Source of the DNA: Craspedostauros australis
Taxonomy: Eukaryota; Bacillariophyta; Bacillariophyceae; Mastogloiales; Achnanthaceae
DNA length: 64,000 nucleotides
Direction of reading: 5' to 3'
NCBI GenBank assembly: GCA_026770025.1
Contig: JAMXDE010000085.1
Span: 1 to 64,000 of the forward strand
How positions within the stretch are numbered: the first letter of the stretch is position 1; each line of letters begins with the position of its first letter. Below, one piece after another: positions 1-13,930 of the stretch. The notes under the pieces were generated by a model. That model ran no database searches, was not told the origin of the DNA, and saw only the letters and a program-made list of their open reading frames with translations. The translations under genes were made by a program, and so were the position numbers.

Positions 1-3000
1 TTTGTGAAATAGAAATTTAATTTTTTTTTATTATTTAAGAATGATTTAAAACTTAAGATCGTACGCGGGCAAATATGACTAAAAATGTTATATTTTAGGT
101 AAAGGTCTTTGATATGTCTTTTTATTCGATTTTGTGTGAATTTTGATAAAAAAGGTGTTACTATTAAGTTTCGTATGAGATTGTAGTTGAAATAATGCAT
201 GAAGGATAGATGTGATTATTGGAATGACAGCGATAAAATTTTTTAGGGTTAATTTGTTATTAAATTAGAAGAATCGTTAGTTGATTTTAATCATTTGGTC
301 CGATTTTAAAATAAATTTGAGTTGATGGCATTCTGTAAATTTAAAGAACTTTAGAGATTTTTTAGGCGGAAGACTCGTGTTACGAACTAAGGTTACAAAC
401 AAGTAAAATCGACGGATTCAAAGTCTTCAAGGTTCAAATAATGTATTTAGTACTCAAATTTGACGAATTCATAAAAGGATATAGTAGCATAAAATTGCTT
501 TAATGTATCTATATAATTATCTAAATTAGACATGAGAGCATTTTATTCAATCGACTGTTTTAAGGGAATTAATATTTTTTTTAATGTTAATGAGGGTGAT
601 TTGGGTGATAATATATGTTATATTTAATATAAGTATGGTTATATTTTATATTGATAGGTCGTATGTGAGTGTTTTTATTGATTATGTAGTTTTTCGTTAG
701 AGACGTTTATAGTTATTAAGTCAAAATATGTATTAGTTTTTCCAAGACGATCTTGACGAATTGTTTCATTTTTTGTAAAATAGAAATTTAATCTTTTTTT
801 ATTATTTAGGAATGATTTAAAACTTAAGATGGTACGCGGGCAAATATGACTAAAAATGTCATATTTTAGGTAAAAAGGTCTTTGATATGTCTTTTTATTC
901 GATTTTGTGTGAATTTTGATAAAAAAGGTGTTACTATTAAATTTCGTATGAGATTGTAGTTGAAATAATGCATGAAGGATAGATGTGATTATTGGAATGA
1001 CAGCGATAAAATTTTTTAGGGTTAATTTGTTATTAAATTAGAAGAATCGTTAGTTGATTTTAATCATTTAGTCCGATTTTAAAATAAATTTGAGTTGATG
1101 GCATTCTGTAAATTTAAAGAACTTTAGAGATTTTTTAGACGGAAGACTCGTGTTACGAACTAAGGTTACAAACAAGTAAAATCGGCGGATTCAAAATCTT
1201 CAAGGTTCAAATAATGGTACTTAGTACTCAAATTTGACGAATTCATAAAATGACATAGTAGTATAAAATTGCTTTAATGTATCTATATAATTATCTAAAT
1301 TAGACATGAGAGCATTTTATTCAATCGACTGTTTTAAGGGAATTAATGTTTTTTTTAATGTTAATGAGGGTGATTTGGGTGATAATATATGTTATATTTA
1401 ATATAAGTATGGTTATATTTTATATTGATAGGTCGTATGTGAGTGTTTTTATTGATTATGAAGTTTTTCGTTAGAGACGTTTATAGTTATTAAGTTGAAA
1501 TATGTATTAGTTTTTCCAAGACGATCTTGACGAATTGTTTCATTTTTTGTGAAATAGAAATTTAATTTTTTTATTATTATTTAGAAATGGTTTAAAACTT
1601 AAGATCGCACACGGGCAAATGTAACTAAAAGTATTATGCCGTGTTTTGAGTTATTATGCACGTATTTGACTTATATAAGTGTATCATATAGATCTTAGTA
1701 AATTTAATACATTTATGAGTGATTTTTAAGATTTAATGTTTTTTTTAATGTATACAGAATCGCTTCATTTTTTGTGAAACAAAAATTTAACCTTTTTTGT
1801 ATTGTTTAGAAATGATTTAAAACTCAAGATCACACGCAGGCAAATGTGATTAAAAGTATTCTATTTTAGTTAAGGATTTTTGATATGTCTTCTTATTAGA
1901 TTTTGTATGAATTTTGATAAAAAAAGGTGTCACTATCAAGTTTTGTATGAAATTGTAGTTGAAATCAAGCATGAAGGATAGATGTGATTATTGGAATGGC
2001 GGCGGTAAAATTTTCTAGAGTTAATTTGTTATTAAATTAAAAGAATCGCTAGTTGATTTTAATCATTTAGTTCGATTTTAAAATAAATTTGGGTTGATGG
2101 CATTTTTTGTAAATTCAAAGAACTTTAAAGATTTTTTAGACGGAAGACTTATGTTACGAACTAAGGTTACAAACAAGTAAAATTGACGGATTCAAAGCCT
2201 TCAAGGTTTAAATAATGTACTTAGCACTCAAATTTGACGAATTCATAAAAGGATATAGTGGTATAGAATTGCTTTAATGTATTTATATAAACATACAAAT
2301 TAGAAATGGGAGCATTCTATTCAATCGATTGTTTTAAAGGAATTAGTGAAAATTTTAATGTTAATGAGGGTGATTTGGGTGATAATATATGTTATATTTA
2401 ATATAAGTATAGTTATACTTTATATTGCTAGGCCGTATGTGAGTGTTTTTATTGATTATGTGATTTTTCGTTAGAGACGTTTATTGTTATTAAGTTAAAA
2501 TACGTATTAGTTTTTCCAAGATGATCTTGACGAATTGTTTCATTTTTTGTGAAACAAAAATTTAACCTTTTTCGTATTGTTTAGAAATGATTTAAAACTC
2601 AAGATCACACGCAGGCAAATGTGATTAAAAGTATTCTATCTTAGTTAAGGATTTTTGATATGTCTTCTTATTAGATTTTGTATGAATTTTGATAAAAAAG
2701 GTGTCACTATCAAGTCTTGTATGAAATTGTAGTTGAAATCAAGCATGAAGGATAGACGTGATTATTGGAATGGCGGCGATAAAATTTTCTAGAGTTAATT
2801 TATTATTAAATTAGAAGAATTGCTAGTTGATTTTAATCATTTAGTCCGATTTTAGAATAAATTCGGGTTGATGGCATTTTGCAAGTTTAAAAAAGTTTAA
2901 GGATTTTTTAGACGGGAGACTTGTGGCGCGGACGAGGGTTACAAACAAGTAAAATGGGCTGATCCAAAGTCTTCAAGGTTTAAACAATGTACTTATCACT

Positions 3001-3303
3001 TAAATTTGATGAGTTTATAAAACGATATTGCAGTATAAAATCGCTTTAATGGGTTTATATAAACATACAAATTAGACATGAGAGCATTTTATTCAATCGA
3101 CTATTTTAAGGGAATTAGTGAAAATGTTAATGGGGATGATTTGGGTGATAATACATGTTATATTTAATATAGGTATAGTTATATTTTATATTAATAGGTT
3201 GTATGTTAGTGTTTTTATTGATTATGTAGGTTTTAGTTAGAGACGTTTATAGTTATTAAGTTGAAATATGTATTAGTTTTTCCAAGACGATCTTGACGAA
3301 TTG

Positions 3304-4198
3304 TTTCATTTTTTGTGAAATAGAAATTTAATCTTTTTTATTATTTAGCAATGGTTTAAAACTTAAGATCGCACACGGGCAAATGTAACTAAAAGTATTA
3401 TGCCGTGTTTTGAGTTATTATGCACGTATTTGATTTACATAAGTGTATCATATAGATCTCAGTAAATTTAATACATTTATGAGTGATTTTTAAGATTTAA
3501 TGTTTTTTTTAATGTATACAGAATCGTTTCATTTTTTGTGAAATAGAAATTTAACCTTTTTTTATTATTTAGGAATGGTTTAAAACTTAAGACAGCACAC
3601 GGGCAAATGTAACTAAAAGTATTGTGCCGTGTTTTGAGTTATTATGCACGTATTTGACTTACATAAGTGTATCATATAGATCTTAGTAAATTTAATACAT
3701 TCATGAGCGATTTTTAAGATTTAATGTTTTTTTTAATGTATACAGAATCGTTTCATTTTTTGTGAAATAGAAATTTAACCTTTTTTTATTACTTAGAAAT
3801 GGTTTAAAACTTAAGATCGTACACGGGCAAATGTAACTAAAAGTATTGTGCCGTGTTTTGAGTTATTATGCACGTATTTGACTTACATAAGTGCATCATA
3901 TAGATCTTAGTAAATTTAATACATTTATGAGTGATTTTTAAGATTTAATGTTTTTTCTAATGTACACAGAATCGTTTCATTTTTTGTGAAATAGAAATTT
4001 AACCTTTTTTTATTATTTAGGAATGGTTTAAAACTTAAGATCGCACACGGGCAAATGTAACTAAAAGTATTATACCGTGTTTTGAGTTATTATGCACGTA
4101 TTTGACTTACATAAGTGTATCATATAGATCTTAGTAAATTTAATACATTCATGAGTGATTTTTGAGATTTAATGTTTTTTTTAATGTATACAGAATCG
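3304..4198 (+). repeat. Four tandem short (S) units
   Basis: Heads at 3304, 3527, 3751 and 3975, spacing 223-224 bp. Each S unit has the shared head (hairpin, T-run, GGTTTAAAACTTAAGA, a CACACGGGCAAATG box) and then an S-specific tail with TGCCGTGTTTTGAGTTATTA, CATATAGATCT and a TTAATG-T-run-AATGTATACAG end. They are followed directly by a long unit carrying the 25-nt head deletion (4199). Confidence 0.92.
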
Positions 4199-4940
4199 TT
4201 TCATTTTTTGTATTGTTTAGAAATGATTTAAAACTCAAGATCACACGCAGGCAAATGTGATTAAAAGTATTCTATTTTAGTTAAGGATTTTTGATATGTC
4301 TTCTTATTAGATTTTGTATGAATTTTGATAAAAAAAGGTGTCACTATCAAGTTTTGTATGAAATTGTAGTTGAAATCAAGCATAAAGGATAGATGTGATT
4401 ATTGGAATGGCGGCGATAAAATTTTCTAGAGTTAATTTATTATTAAATTAGAAGAATTGCTAGTTGATTTTAATCATTTAGTCCGATTTTAGAATAAATT
4501 CGGGTTGATGGCATTTTGCAAGTTTAAAAAAGTTTAAGGATTTTTTAGACGGGAGACTTATGGCGCGGACGAGGGTTACAAACAAGTAAAATGGGCGGAT
4601 TAAAAGTCTTCAAGGTTTAAACAATGTACTTAGCACTTAAATTTGATGAATTTATAAAACGATATTGCAGTATAAAATCGCTTTAATGGGTTCATATAAA
4701 CATACAAATTAGACATGGTAGCATTCCATTCAATCGACTATTTTAAGGGAATTAGTGAAAATGTTAATGAGGATGATTTGGGTGATAATACATGTTATAT
4801 TTAATATAAGTATAGTTATATTTTATATTGATAGGTTGTATGTGAGTGTTTTTATTGATTATGTAGGTTTTAGTTAGAGACGTTTATAGTTATTAAGTTA
4901 AAATATGTATTAGCTTTTCTAAAATGATCTTGACGAATTG
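4199..4940 (+). repeat. L2 long unit with 25-nt head deletion
   Basis: The head reads CATTTTTTGTATTG where intact L2 units (for example 7482) have CATTTTTTGTGAAAC, about 17 intervening bases and a second TTTTTTGT before ATTG. The missing 25 nt lie exactly between two TTTTTTGT direct repeats. The same deletion recurs in the units at 57031 and 60214. Confidence 0.88.
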
Positions 4941-7256
4941 TTTCATTCTTTGTGAAATAGAAATTTAATCTTTTTTTATTATTTAAGAATGATTTAAAAC
5001 TTAAGATCGTACGCGGGCAAATATGACTAAAAATGTTATATTTTAGGTAAAGGTCTTTGATATGTCTTTTTATTCGATTTTGTGTGAATTTTGATAAAAA
5101 AGGTGTTACTATTAAGTTTCGTATGAGATTGTAGTTGAAATAATGCATGAAGGATAGATGTGATTATTGGAATGACAGCGATAAAATTTTTTAGGGTTAA
5201 TTTGTTATTAAATTAGAACAATCGTTAGTTGATTTTAATCATTTAGTCCGATTTTAAAATAAATTTGAGTTGATGGCATTCTGTAAATTTAAAGAACTTT
5301 AGAGATTTTTTAGACGGAAGACTCGTGCTACGAACTAAGGCTACAAACAAGTAAAATCGGCGGATTCAAAGTCTTCAAGGTTCAAATAATGGTACTTAGT
5401 ACTCAAATTTGACGAATTCATAAAATGACATAGTAGTATAAAATTGCTTTAATGTATCTATATAATTATCTAAATTAGACATGAGAGCATTTTATTCAAT
5501 CGACTGTTTTAAGGGAATTAATGTTTTTTTTAATGTTAATGAGGGTGATTTGGGTGATAATATATGTTATATTTAATATAAGTATGGTTATATTTTATAT
5601 TGATAGGTCGTATGTGAGTGTTTTTATTGATTATGTAGGTTTTAGTTAGAGACGTTTATAGTTATTAAGTTAAAATATGTATTAGCTTTTCTAAAATGAT
5701 CTTGACGAATTGTTTCATTCTTTGTGAAATAGAAATTTAATCTTTTTTTATTATTTAAGAATGATTTAAAACTTAAGATTGTACGCGGGCAAATATGACT
5801 AAAAATGTTATATTTTAGGTAAAGGTCTTTGATATGTCTTTTTATTCGATTTTGTGTGAATTTTGATAAAAAAGGTGTTACTATTAAGTTTCGTATGAGA
5901 TTGTAGTTGAAATAATGCATGAAGGATAGATGTGATTATTGGAATGACAGCGATAAAATTTTTTAGGGTTAATTTGTTATTAAACTAGAAGAATCGTTAG
6001 TTGATTTTAATCATTTAGTCCGATTTTAAAATAAATTTGAGTTGATGGCATTCTGTAAATTTAAAGAACTTTAGAGATTTTTTAGACGGAAGACTCGTGT
6101 TACGAACTAAGGCTACAAACAAGTAAAATCGGCGGATTCAAAGTCTTCAAGGTTCAAATAATGGTACTTAGTACTCAAATTTGACGAATTCATAAAATGA
6201 CATAGTAGTATAAAATTGCTTTAATGTATCTATATAATTATCTAAATTAGACATGAGAGCATTTTATTCAATCGACTGTTTTAAGGGAATTAATGTTTTT
6301 TTTAATGTTAATGAGGGTGATTTGGGTGATAATATATGTTATATTTAATATAAGTATGGTTATATTTTATATTGATAGGTCGTATGTGAGTGTTTTTATT
6401 GATTATGTAGGTTTTAGTTAGAGACGTTTATAGTTATTAAGTTAAAATATGTATTAGCTTTTCTAAAATGATCTTGACGAATTGTTTCATTCTTTGTGAA
6501 ATAGAAATTTAATCTTTTTTTATTATTTAAGAATGATTTAAAACTTAAGATCGTACGCGGGCAAATATGACTAAAAATGTTATATTTTAGGTAAAGGTCT
6601 TTGATATGTCTTTTTATTCGATTTTGTGTGAATTTTGATAAAAAAGGTGTTACTATTAAGTTTCGTATGAGATTGTAGTTGAAATAATGCATGAAGGATA
6701 GATGTGATTATTGGAATGACAGCGATAAAATTTTTTAGGGTTAATTTGTTATTAAATTAGAAGAATCGTTAGTTGATTTTAATCATTTAGTCCGATTTTA
6801 AAATAAATTTGAGTTGATGGCATTCTGTAAATTTAAAGAACTTTAGAGATTTTTTAGACGGAAGACTCGTGTTACGAACTAAGGCTACAAACAAGTAAAA
6901 TCGGCGGATTCAAAGTCTTCAAGGTTCAAATAATGGTACTTAGTACTCAGATTTGACGAATTCATAAAATGACATAGTAGTATAAAATTGCTTTAATGTA
7001 TCTATATAATTATCTAAATTAGACATGAGAGCATTTTATTCAATCGACTGTTTTAAGGGAATTAATGTTTTTTTTAATGCTAATGAGGGTGATTTGGGTG
7101 ATAATATATGTTATATTTAATATAAGTATGGTTATATTTTATATTGATAGGTCGTATGTGAGTGTTTTTATTGATTATGTAGTTTTTCGTTAGAGACGTT
7201 TATAGTTATTAAGTTGAAATATGTATTAGTTTTTCCAAGACGATCTTGACGAATTG
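4941..7256 (+). repeat. Three tandem L1 long units with exact 772-bp period
   Basis: Three successive L1 units start at 4941, 5713 and 6485, and the next head is at 7257, so the period is exactly 772 bp each time. The copies are almost identical by eye, with scattered single-base differences (for example GATCGT versus GATTGT near 4995 and 5780). This is the most homogeneous stretch of the left array and looks like recent tandem amplification or gene conversion. Confidence 0.92.
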
Positions 7257-10200
7257 TTTCATTTTTTGTGAAATAGAAATTTAATTTTTTTTTTATTATT
7301 TAGAAATGGTTTAAAACTTAAGATCGCACACGGGCAAATGTAACTAAAAGTATTATGCCGTGTTTTGAGTTATTATGCACGTATTTGACTTACATAAGTG
7401 TATCATATAGATCTTAGTAAATTTAATACATTTATGAGTGATTTTTAAGATTTAATGTTTTTTTTAATGTATATAGAATCGTTTCATTTTTTGTGAAACA
7501 AAAATTTAACCTTTTTTGTATTGTTTAGAAATGATTTAAAACTCAAGATCACACTCAGGCAAATGTGATTAAAAGTATTCTATTTTAGTTAAGGATTTTT
7601 GATATGTCTTCTTATTAGATTTTGTATGAATTTTGATAAAAAAAGGTGTCACTATCAAGTTTTGTATGAAATTGTAGTTGAAATCAAGCATGAAGGATAG
7701 ACGTGATTATTGGAATGGCGGCGATAAAATTTTCTAGAGTTAATTTATTATTAAATTAGAAGAATTGCTAGTTGATTTTAATCATTTAGTCCGATTTTAG
7801 AATAAATTCGGGTTGATGGCATTTTGCAAGTTTAAAAAAGTTTAAGGATTTTTTAGACGGGAGACTTATGGCGCGGACGAGGGTTACAAACAAGTAAAAT
7901 GGGCGGATTAAAAGTCTTCAAGGTTTAAACAATGTACTTAGCACTTAAATTTGATGAATTTATAAAACGATATTGCAGTATAAAATCGCTTTAATGGGTT
8001 TATATAAACATACAAATTAGACATGAGAGCATTTTATTCAATCGACTATTTTAAGGGAATTAGTGAAAATGTTAATGAGGATGATTTGGGTGATAATACA
8101 TGTTATATTTTATATTGATAGGTTGTATGTTAGTGTTTTTATTGATTATGTAGGTTTTAGTTAGAGACGTTTATAGTTATTAAGTTGAAATATGTATTAG
8201 TTTTTCCAAGACGATCTTGACGAATTGTTTCATTTTTTGTGAAATAGAAATTTAATCTTTTTTATTATTTAGCAATGATTTAAAACTTAAGATCGCACAC
8301 GGGCAAATGTAACTAAAAGTATTATGCCGTGTTTTGAGTTATTATGCACGTATTTGATTTACATAAGTGTATCATATAGATCTCAGTAAATTTAATACAT
8401 TTATGAGTGATTTTTAAGATTTAATGTTTTTTTTAATGTATACAGAATCGTTTCATTTTTTGTGAAATAGAAATTTAATCTTTTTTTATTATTTAGGAAT
8501 GATTTAAAACTTAAGATCGTACACGGGCAAATGTAACTAAAAATATTATATCGTGTTTTGAGTTATTATGCACGTATTTGACTCACATAAGTGTATCATA
8601 TAGATCTTAGTAAATTTAATACATTCAGGAGTGATTTTTAAGATTTAATGTTTTTTTTAATGTATACAGAATCGTTTCATTTTTTGTGAAACAAAAATTT
8701 AATCTTTTTTGTATTGTTTAGAAATGATTTAAAACTTAAGATCACCCGCAGGCAAATGTGACTAAAAGTATTCTATCTTAGTTAAGGATCTTTGATATGT
8801 CTTCTTATTAGATTTTGTATGAATTTTGATAAAAAAAGGTGTCACTATCAAGTTTTGTATGAAATTGTAGTTGAAATCAAGCATGAAGGATAGATGTGAT
8901 TATCGGAATGGCGGCGATAAAATTTTCTAGAGTTAATTTATTATTAAATTAGAAGAATTGCTAGTTGATTTTAATCATTTAGTCCGATTTTAGAATAAAT
9001 TCGGGTTGATGGCATTTTGCAAGTTTAAAAAAGTTTAAGGATTTTTTAGACGGGAGACTTATGGCGCGGACGAGGATTATAAACAAGTAAAATCGACGGA
9101 TTCAAAGCCTTCAAGGTTCAAACAATGTACTTAGCACTCAAATTTGACGAATTCATAAAAGGATATAGTAGTATAGAATTGCTTTAATGTATTTATATAA
9201 ACATACAAATTAGAGATGGGAGCATTCTATTCAATCGATTGTTTTAAAGGAATTAGTGAAAATTTTAATGTTAATGAGGGTGATTTGGGTGATAATACAT
9301 GTTATATTTAATATAAGTATGGTTATACTTTATATTGCTAGGCCGTATGTGAGTGTTTTTATTGATTATGTAATTTTTCGTTAGAGACGTTTATAGTTAT
9401 TAAGTTTAAATATGTATCAGTTTTTCCAAGATCATCTTGACGAATTGTTTCATTTTTTGTGAAATAGAAATTTAATCTTTTTTTATTATTTAGGAATGAT
9501 TTAAAACTTAAGATTGTACGCGGGCAAATATGACTAAAAATGCTATATTTTAGGTAAAAGGTCTTTGATATGTCTTTTTATTCGATTTTGTGTGAATTTT
9601 GATAAAAAAGGTGTCACTATTAAGTTTTCGCATGAGATTATATTTGAAATAATGCATGAAGGATAGATGTGATTATTGGAATGGCAGCGATAAAATTTTC
9701 TAGGGTTAATTTGTTATTAAATTAGAAGAATCGCTAGTTGATTTTAATCATTTAGTCCGATTTTAGAATAAATTCGGGTTGATGGCATTTTGTAAATTTA
9801 AAGAAGTTTAAAGATTTTTTAGACGGAAGACTCGTGTTACGAATTAAGGTTACAAACAAGTAAAATCGACGGATTCAAAGTCTTCAAGGTTCAAATAATG
9901 TACTTAGCACTCAAATTTGACGAATTCATAAAAGGACATAGTAGTATAAAATTGCTTTAATGTATCTATATAAGTATTTAAATTAGACATGACAGCATTT
10001 TATTCAATCGACTGTTTTAAGGGAATTAACGTTTTTTTAATGTTAATGAGGGTGATCTGGGTGGTAATATATGTTATATTTAATATAAGTATGGTTATAT
10101 TTTATATTGATAGGTCGTATGTGAGTGTTTTTATTGATTATGCAGTTTTTCGTTAGAGAGGTTTATAGTTATTAAGTTAAAATACGTATTAGTTTTTCCA

Positions 10201-11413
10201 AAACGGTCTTGACGAATTGTTTCATTTCCTGTGAAATAGAAATTTAATCTTTTTTTATTATTTAGGAGTGATTTAAAACTTAAGACCACACGCGGGCAAA
10301 TGTGACTAAAAGTATTATACTGTGTTTTGAGTTATTATACGCGTATTTGATTCACGTAAGTGTACCATATAGATTTTAGTAAATTTAATACATTTATGAG
10401 TGATTTTTAATATTTAATGTTTTTTTTAATGTATACAGAATCGTTTCATTTTTTGTGAAACAGAAATTTAACCTTTTTTTATTATTTAGGAATGGTTTAA
10501 AACTTAAGATCGTACACGGGCAAATGTAACTAAAAGTATTGTGCCGTGTTTTGAGTTATTATGCACGTATTTGACTTACATAAGTGTATCATATATATCT
10601 TAGTAAATTTAATACATTTATGAGTGATTTTTAAGATTTAATGTTTTTTTTAATGTATACGGAATTGTTTCATTTTTTGTGAAACAAAAGTTTAACCTTT
10701 TTTGTATTGTTTAGAAATGATTTAAAACTCAAGATCATATGCAGGCAAATGTGATTAAAAATATTCTATTTTAGTTAAGGATTTTTGATATGTCTTCTTA
10801 TTAGATTTTGTATGAATCTTGATAAAAAAAGGTGTCACTATCAAGTTTTGTATGAAATTGTAGTTGAAATCAAGCATAAAGGATAGACGTGATTATTGGA
10901 ATGGCGGCGATAAAATTTTCTAGAGTTAATTTATTATTAAATTAGAAGAATTGCTAGTTGATTTTAATCATTTAGTCCGATTTTAGAATAAATTCGGGTT
11001 GATGGCATTTTGCAAGTTTAAAAAAGTTTAAGGATTTTTTAGACGGGAGACTTATGGCGCGGACGAGGATTACAAATAAGTAAAATGGGCGGATTAAAAG
11101 TCTTCAAGGTTTAAACAATGTACTTAGCACTTAAATCTGATGAATTTATAAAACGATATTGCAGTATAAAATCGCTTTAATGGGTTTATATAAACATACA
11201 AATTAGACATGAGAGCATTCTATTCAATCGACTATTTTAAGGGAATTAGTGAAAATGTTAATGAGGATGATTTGGGTGATAATACATGTTATATTTAATA
11301 TTGATAGGTTGTATGTGAGTGTTTTTATTGATTATGTAGGTTTTAGTTAGAAACGTTTATAGTTATTAAGTTAAAATATGTATTAGCTTTTCTAAAATGA
11401 TCTTGACGAATTG

Positions 11414-13400
11414 TTTCATTCTTTGTGAAATAGAAATTTAATCTTTTTTTATTATTTAAGAATGATTTAAAACTTAAGATCGTACGCAGGCAAATATGAC
11501 TAAAAATGTTATATTTTAGGTAAAAGGTCTTTGATATGTCTTTTTATTCGATTTTGTGTGAATTTTGATAAAAAAGGTGTTACTATTAAGTTTCGTATGA
11601 GATTGTAGTTGAAATAATGCATAAAGGATAGATGTGATTATTGGAATGACAGCGATAAAATTTTTTAGGGTTAATCTGCTATTAAATTAGAAGAATCGTT
11701 AGTTGATTTTAATCATTTAGTCCGATTTTAAAATAAATTTGAGTTGATGGCATTCTGTAAATTTAAAGAACTTTAGAGATTTTTTAGGCGGAAGACTCGT
11801 GTTACGAACTAAGGTTACAAATAAGTAAAATCGACGGATTCAAAGTCTTCAAGGTTCAAATAATGTACTTAGTACTCAAATTTGACGAATTCATAAAAGG
11901 ATATAGTAGCATAAAATTGCTTTAATGTATCTATATAATTATCTAAATTAGACATGAGAGCATTTTATTCAATCGACTGTTTTAAGGGAATTAATGTTTT
12001 TTTTAATGTTAATGAGGGTGATTTGGGTGATAATATATGTTATATTTAATATAAGTATGGTTATATTTTATATTGATAGGTCGTATGTGAGTGTTTTTAT
12101 TGATTATGTAGTCTTTCGTTAGAGACGTTTATAGTTATTAAGTCAAAATATGTATTAGTTTTTCCAAGACGATCTTGACGAATTGTTTCATTTTTTGTGA
12201 AATAGAAATTTAATCTTTTTTTATTATTTAGGAATGATTTAAAACTTAAGATGGTACGCGGGCAAATATGATTAAAAATGTCATATTTTAGGTAAAAAGG
12301 TCTTTGATATGTCTTTTTATTCGATTTTGTGTGAATTTTGATAAAAAAGGTGTTACTATTAAATTTCGTATGAGATTGTAGTTGAAATAATGCATGAAGG
12401 ATAGATGTGATTATTGGAATGACAGCGATAAAATTTTTTAGGGTTAATTTGTTATTAAATTAGAAGAATCGTTAGTTGATTTTAATCATTTAGTCCGATT
12501 TTAAAATAAATTTGAGTTGATGGCATTCTGTAAATTTAAAGAACTTTAGAGATTTTTTAGACGGAAGACTCATGTTACGAACCAAGGTTACAAACAAGTA
12601 AAATCGGCGGATTCAAAGTCTTCAAGGTTCAAATAATGGTACTTAGTACTCAAATTTGACGAATTCATAAAATGACATAGTAGTATAAAATTGCTTTAAT
12701 GTATCTATATAATTATCTAAATTAGACATGAGAGCATTTTATTCAATCGACTGTTTTAAGGGAATTAATGTTTTTTTTAATGTTAATGAGGGTGATTTGG
12801 GTGATAATATATGTTATATTTAATATAAGTATGGTTATATTTTATATTGATAGGTCGTATGTGAGTGTTTTTATTGATTATGTAGTTTTTCGTTAGAGAC
12901 GTTTATAGTTATTAAGTTGAAATATGTATTAGTTTTTCCAAGACGATCTTGACGAATTGTTTCATTTTTTGTGAAATAGAAATTTAATTTTTTTTTTATT
13001 GTTTAGAAATGGTTTAAAACTTAAGATCGCACACGGGCAAATGTAACTAAAAGTATTATGCCGTGTTTTGAGTTATTATGCGCGTATTTGACTTACATAA
13101 GTGTATCATATAGATCTTAGTAAATTTAATACATTTATGAGTGATTTTTAAGATTTAATGTTTTTTTTAATGTATACAGAATCGTTTCATTTTTTGTGAA
13201 ACAAAAATTTAACCTTTTTTGTATTGTTTAGAAATGATTTAAAACTCAAGATCACACGCAGGCAAATGTGATTAAAAGTATTCTATTTTAGTTAAGGATT
13301 TTTGATATGTCTTCTTATTAGATTTTGTATGAATTTTGATAAAAAAAGGTGTCACTATCAAGTTTTGTATGAAATTGTAGTTGAAATCAAGCATGAAGGA
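11414..13400 (+). repeat. Block duplicated from 1-1980 at 11,422-bp offset
   Basis: Unit heads at 12186, 12960 and 13185 lie exactly 11,422 bp from those at 764, 1538 and 1763. Diagnostic variants are shared: TTTAGGCGGAAG and AAGGATATAGTAGCAT in the first unit, and AAGATGGTACGCGGG with ATGTCATATTTTAGG in the second. The block is therefore a copied segment, not independently arranged units. Similarity fades inside the following L2 unit. Confidence 0.8.
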
Positions 13401-13930
13401 TAGACGTGATTATTGGAATGGCGGCGATAAAATTTTCTAGAGTTAATTTATTATTAAATTAGAAGAATTGCTAGTTGATTTTAATCATTTAGTCCGATTT
13501 TAGAATAAATTTGGGTTGATGGCATTTTGCAAGTTTAAAAAAGTTTAAGGATTTTTTAGACGGGAGACTTACGGCGCGGACGAGGGTTACAAACAAGTAA
13601 AATGGGCGGATTAAAAGTCTTCAAGGTTTAAACAATGTACTTAGCACTTAAATTTGATGAATTTATAAAACGATATTGCAGTATAAAATCGCTTTAATGG
13701 GTTTATATAAACATACAAATTAGACATGAGAGCATTTTATTCAATCGACTATTTTAAGGGAATTAGTGAAAATGTTAATGAGGATGATTTGGGTGATAAT
13801 ACATGTTATATTTTATATTGATAGGTCGTATGTTAGTGTTTTTATTGATTATGTAGGTTTTAGTTAGAGACGTTTATAGTTATTAAGTTAAAGTATTTAT
13901 TAGTTTTTCTAAAATGATCTTGACGAATTA

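Noticed and set aside
4870-5148. Recurring 92-codon minus-strand ORF in L1 repeat units (also 5642, 6414, 54301, 57702, 63423; 79 codons at 13860)
   Set aside because: It exists only because L1 units are nearly identical copies. L2 units and some L1 units break it, the product has no recognisable motif, and it spans the unit junction hairpin. Concerted evolution explains its repetition without coding function.
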